In this document: positions 59,611 through 64,000 of the stretch, in pieces
Numbering within the stretch: the stretch's first letter is position 1
How the letters are laid out: the number at the start of each line of letters is the position of its first letter
NCBI GenBank assembly: GCA_963942565.1
Contig: OZ012690.1
Location: forward strand, 36,928,533-36,992,532
Direction: 5' to 3'
DNA length: 64,000 bases
From: Maea johnstoni
Taxonomy: Eukaryota > Annelida > Polychaeta > Spionida > Magelonidae
Made by a program: the position numbers and the translations under genes
The notes under the pieces: model-generated
The model's input: the letters and a program-made list of their open reading frames with translations, nothing else
Databases searched by the model: none
What the model was told of the DNA's origin: nothing

Positions 59611-60650
59611 TACAGTTTATACGTTATGTTAAGCATAAATCTATCTATGCAACCAACATTGTCATACTTACAGACAATTAATTCATAGGTTCACAATATG
59701 AAAATCATTGTATATTTTCGCTTCTTTCAATATGTTTTCCTATGAAAGAAATTGCGAGCTGGTTTGTCAACCTCATTTGGGTATGAACAGTGATTATATA
59801 GTTTCCCATCAACAATCACTTGTTTGATTTGAATATGCTGCTTTTATAAATATCAACTTCAGAAATTACATTCTTTCCTAAAATGTCTTATTGAAACCCA
59901 TCATGATTGTGAATGATGGTATTTTCGTTATAAATCAGCCACAAAATTCATATCAAGAAGTTACTATATATAAAAAGTTCCACAATACTAAAGCACATAG
60001 TAGAATTTGAAAAAGAATGTACTCAAATGATTAAATGAACATGAAAATGACAGGTTTTCGCTAACTAGGTGCTAAGTCCCAATGTGAAAATGTTAACAAT
60101 ACTCAACATATTGATTCACACAGAACAATTTTGGGTACATGAATCAAGATCGAAATAAGAATAATGTAAGAATGATGCTTCTTTTTACAAGAAAGCTAAA
60201 GATTTTAACTGTCTAGGTGCTACGTCCCTATATCTCATATCAATCAACAACCTTAAATCAGCTTAATTTATTTACAAGCCAGAGAGACCTGGCTAGTAGG
60301 ATAGTAGACAGTTGTGAAAATGTGAAATGTGTGATGAATGTTTATCTGGATTAAAACAGATATCTGTAAAGAGAGAAGAGGAGGTAGGAGTATGTATGTG
60401 TAAATACCATAACTTATTGACTAGTTGTTTAGCTACCTGTGCAATCACTGAACACAATGAAAACAAACACACCTGTCTCATCACTCACCTGGTTCATAAC
60501 AACAAACAATGTACATATGTATAGAATATATCACTCAGGAAACCACGGTTAGTCACCCTATATATATTATTACATGCAATAAAGCAACACATCAAAATAT
60601 AAATCATTTCTTGTCTTTGTTTATTCTGCGAAATATCACTTTGCAATGCT
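59611..60650. other. Non-coding downstream flank
   Basis: AT-rich with repeated short phrases (TAACT.TCTAGGTGCTA(C/A)GTCCC near 60058 and 60209, about 150 bp apart). The small overlapping opposed frames at 60293-60524 are not supported as genes. Confidence 0.5.
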
Positions 60651-60840
60651 TTCACCCATTCATGTCTGTACCATCCAAAAGGACCTTTTATCTCTCTTTT
60701 ACATAAGCCTTTTTTCTGAGAGATTTTAAGGAGAAATGTTGATCAGAAAAAATCTAACAACCATCCCATGAAATTTTTTCAAATTTATGAGATTTCCAGA
60801 AGACACTTGTCAAAGAGAAATCCAGGCATGAATGGTTTAA
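60651..60840. mobile_element. Family A miniature element, copy 8 (190 bp)
   Basis: It starts TTCACCCATTCATGTCTG and ends CCAGGCATGAATGGTTTAA. The interior GGAGAAATGTTGATCAG is shared with the copy at 50703. Confidence 0.7.
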
Positions 60841-61679
60841 ATCATTGATGCTAAAAGTGTTAACTGTAAACCTCCTCATAATAACATATCCCATTTATTT
60901 CTGATTGTATAGCTCCCCATTGAGACTGAACCCTTTCACAGCAGCACCCCAGCATTGTATCCTGATATCTCCATTAGTGACCATCAAATTAGGAGAATTA
61001 AGAGTTTTCTAACAGTAGAAACAGGATGTACCTCATATCTTTTGTAAGGATCATTTTACAACAACACACAAAAAGTATCGTTTATATTTTAAACTAACCA
61101 GTAATCTTTCAAAGAAAAGCATATTAAACCCTATATACAAACCAGCTAGTTATATCCCATTGCATCATAGGTGTCATATTGACTTCTAATAAGGTTTGGG
61201 TATCATTTTACGTCCCTTACACAGTATATGTATGTGCTGCCACCTATTGAATACAGCACCTACTAAATCAGTGGACCTCGAGTATTGAACATTAATTCAT
61301 GGTCACTCCATGAGGTAATGTTTCCTCACACTGGAGTAAGATGGTGAGCATGAATGAAAAGGACATACAAGAATCAACTACTCTATCTTGATTTCCTTTG
61401 TTTGGTCTAAGATATTCAAATTCAGATACTGACATGAGTGCTTGCCCCATTACCATCAAGTTGGCAAGTTTGACAAATGAAATAGCTGTATGTGATTTTA
61501 AAACTTTCAAAATCAAATGACTGATAAAATACTCTTATGTTTTTCAATATCTGGTGTTGTAATCTGTAGGTTACATAGATCAGTATATCTTTTTACCGAT
61601 AGTCTAAGTAAAAAGCACTATATTGATGTTGTAGGATTTTTTCTCTTTATAAGAGCCACATCTTTCTGTAACTACAAGG

Positions 61680-62062
61680 CTAGGTGATGTACAGAAGCAG
61701 CTTCATAAGTGCAACTGACGTCCCCTCAACATTTTAACACAAATAGTTTTCAGTTATAAAATTGCATTGTTTATTTTGCCTGAAAACCCTGCATACCTCC
61801 CCCCCCCCCCCCCCCACCCCAAAACAACAACATTTCCATGTGAATGTACAGATCAGTTAAGCTTTCCCCCAATAGAAGGCAGCACAATCCAGTACCGGCA
61901 GGTACCTCTGTAACACTTCTGGTCAATAGATGGCAGCAGTGACTGATTCTTACATGATGGCATGGAATACTAGACAGGGGTGACACTTTATCTCATTGCT
62001 GCACCAGTGTGCGGTAGAGGCTACGAAAATGCGAAACAGGCTACATGAGTAAACCCGTATAT
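61680..62062 (+). repeat. Direct repeat, copy 1, with CTCF-like motifs
   Basis: It begins with a segment resembling 63240-63300 (AACTGACGTCCCCTCAACA against AATGGACATCCCCTTACAC). It then carries the block GCTTTCCCCCAATAGAAGGC through AACAGGCTACATG that is repeated at 62243. The block includes CAATAGAAGGCAGCA and CAATAGATGGCAGCA. A run of 17 C lies at 61799-61815. Confidence 0.85.
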
Positions 62063-62242
62063 AAAGGTGACTAGATGGAGAGTCATTAACTGCTATGCAA
62101 TATAATTCTACCCACACACAGGATATATACACTAAAAGTTTTTTTACTATCTATCATTTGAGTAAGGTCAACCCAATTCAAAAGAAATGATTGAAATGGT
62201 ATAAGGTATACTAACTATGTTTTTACGAGTGAATGACTAGAT

Positions 62243-62448
62243 TAGTTTAGCTTTCCCCCAATAGGAGGCAGCACAATCCAGTAACGGCAGGAACCTCAGT
62301 AACACTTCTGATCAACAGATGGCAGCAGTGGCTGATTCTTACATGAGGGCATGGAATATTAGACAAGGGTGACAATGTGTCTTATTGTTGCACCAGTGTG
62401 CAGTAGAGGCTATAAAAAGTGCAACAGGCAACATGTGTAAACCCAGAA
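62243..62448 (+). repeat. Direct repeat, copy 2
   Basis: About 200 bp, closely matching 61855-62060 (shared AACACTTCTG.TCAA.AGATG and CATGGAATA.TAGACA). It includes CCAATAGGAGGCAGCA and CAACAGATGGCAGCA. Confidence 0.9.
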
Positions 62449-63239
62449 GTTATCTATTTGTACATTAATGTTAGGCTGAGACTTTTCTATAGGCCGGTGT
62501 CTGAAAAAGTGACCTATCTAAGCCTCCCCGACACCTGTAAATATAAATTTTGATAAAGATTCCATTCAACACTTACACATGAATTCCACCAATTTTCTTA
62601 TTATCTATTGCTGGATGCAGGTCCTTATAATTCATATGAAATGATTGATATGACAAGATACGGTAGAAAGGATATACGGTATAGATATAGATATGAAAGT
62701 GTACATGGCACTGTTTGGCACAGTGTCAGCAGACATCAATTTTCAACCGATTTTGTCACCTCTGTTCCAGGACTGATTGTCTCTGCTACAGGACCTATCT
62801 ATTTGGACACCCCTGAATCTAAGGCTCCTGCTTTTTGTCTCAGAAACTGCTTTTAACCACAAAACCTCACGAGAAAGATGGCAATCTAGTACATTCATTT
62901 ATCCATTATCCAGAATATTTCATCTAGCATTTACATACATTTAGTATATTTGTAATGGAAAATCTCTGGCCATGAAATATGTTGCATTCTTAAACCAAAA
63001 CCGGGCAAGCCTGGTCAAAAGCTGCCATCTTATAGGTTCCTGCGAACTGGCACTACACCATTTAATGTGTGCTTACCCATTACTTTAAATTCTGTTGTCT
63101 GGATTTCCAAAAAATACTTGAAGGGGAGATGTGAGCAGGATTCTCATTAACATTTCTCCTAATATCTTCTCAACAATGCTTTAGCCTGATTGATTTCACC
63201 ATAATTGTCAAGCTGATTTTACCTTGGCTGCAGTAAAAA
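62449..63239. other. Non-coding stretch, no gene seen
   Basis: The 82-aa frame at 62608-62856 has no recognisable motif or splice context. Near 63060-63190, phrases such as TTAACATTTCTCCTAATATC recall family A interiors, but no ends are present. Confidence 0.5.
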
Positions 63240-63540
63240 GTTAGATGACATACAGACATGGCTTATACGTATAAATGGACATCCCCTTACACTTAGTATT
63301 TTTTCAGTCAAATACCATTCACATTATTCATTTTTTGCTGAACTCCTGATATCATCAGGTAGGCACCAACTATATTTTTCAAATAAACCCCTTCCTGTGT
63401 AATCTTGATCCACCCTCAATGTCCCAGGACTTGAGCACTACATTAGTTTAGCTTTTCTCCAATAGGAGGCAGCATAATCCAGAGATGACAGGAATCCCAG
63501 TAACATTTTTCACCAATAGATGGCAGCAGCTGTCTAATTT
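63240..63540 (+). repeat. Direct repeat, copy 3 (more diverged)
   Basis: GTTTAGCTTTTCTCCAATAGG followed by AGGCAGCATAATCCAG, then CACCAATAGATGGCAGCAGC, parallel copies 1 and 2. The second half of the unit is missing. Confidence 0.8.
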
Positions 63541-64000
63541 AACCCATTCTTTTTAGTTCAGAAATTCAGTATCAAGATGTCTTATTTTTAGAGGGAATCA
63601 AATTTGAAATCCAAATTGGAAACTGATATCTTGGCTTTCTTAGAAACTAACCCGCCCCCCAACTCCCACAACAAAGGTCATTAATCTAGTTATGAGTTTT
63701 CCCAGAAGATACTAGCATATCAAACCAAGCTAAATGAATACCTCTTAGACACCTCCACGACTTCATTGAGATACTTGAGTCGCTTATCACCTATTAAAAC
63801 CTTCTAAAGTAATATCTCTTAAGTAGTCTTCCTAATTTGATAGACTTGGCTTGGGGCGTGTGGTAAATAAACAATGTGTGATATTACATAAAATGTCAAT
63901 AAATACTAGAATATTCAAAATAAGATATGCAACCACAAGAAGTATGTGGTTTCTTAATGTCCACCTGGTCAAATGGAGCCCCTTCTTACCCTAGTATCTC
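63541..64000. other. Non-coding stretch to window end
   Basis: AT-rich, no supportable feature. Confidence 0.5.

Overview
This looks like AT-rich, repeat-dense nuclear DNA from an invertebrate animal. It has GT-AG introns, an AATAAA polyadenylation signal, long dinucleotide and trinucleotide microsatellites, many short DNA transposons and tRNA-derived SINE remnants. There is no bacterial-style gene packing, and I see no ribosomal, tRNA, CRISPR or viral genes. The style suggests a marine invertebrate (lophotrochozoan or invertebrate deuterostome), but the window contains no gene that fixes the phylum.

Only one protein-coding gene can be supported. It lies on the + strand at 55218-59365. A short first coding exon (55225-55350) has an in-frame stop just upstream of its ATG. 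A 472-bp GT-AG intron follows, then one very large terminal exon (55823-59032 coding). Together they encode about 1111 residues: an N-terminal helical/coiled-coil segment, a long serine-rich and probably disordered body with internal repeats, and a strongly basic C-terminal tail. I do not recognise the family. The first coding exon starts at a splice acceptor, so the promoter and 5' untranslated exon(s) lie further upstream, possibly within the 55 kb of non-coding DNA to the left.

Region by region. 1-5 kb: a striking 1.09-kb element (1426-2513) whose two ends are inverted arrays of 32-bp perfect palindromes, set in (TA)n. 5-9 kb: two copies of a dispersed repeat flank an 823-bp PIF/Harbinger-like element with TTA target duplications and a 50-bp near-perfect palindrome. 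10-17 kb: TTAA-bounded miniature elements, a 280-bp CT microsatellite, decayed tandem repeats and a SINE remnant. 17.5-19.3 kb: a 116-bp satellite split by a 719-bp inverted-repeat element with a 6-bp target duplication. 19-45 kb: gene-free, with microsatellites, decayed tandem repeats and more TTAA elements. 45.3-47.0 kb: a 1.7-kb piggyBac-like element with an unusual series of hairpins. 47-55 kb: gene-free flank. 55-59 kb: the gene. 59-64 kb: more TTAA elements and a threefold direct repeat carrying CTCF-like motifs.

The most interesting material is the transposon structure. At least three elements with different ends (none with a recognisable transposase) are built from dense palindromes, and a family with TTAACCCATTCATG ends is scattered through the whole window.
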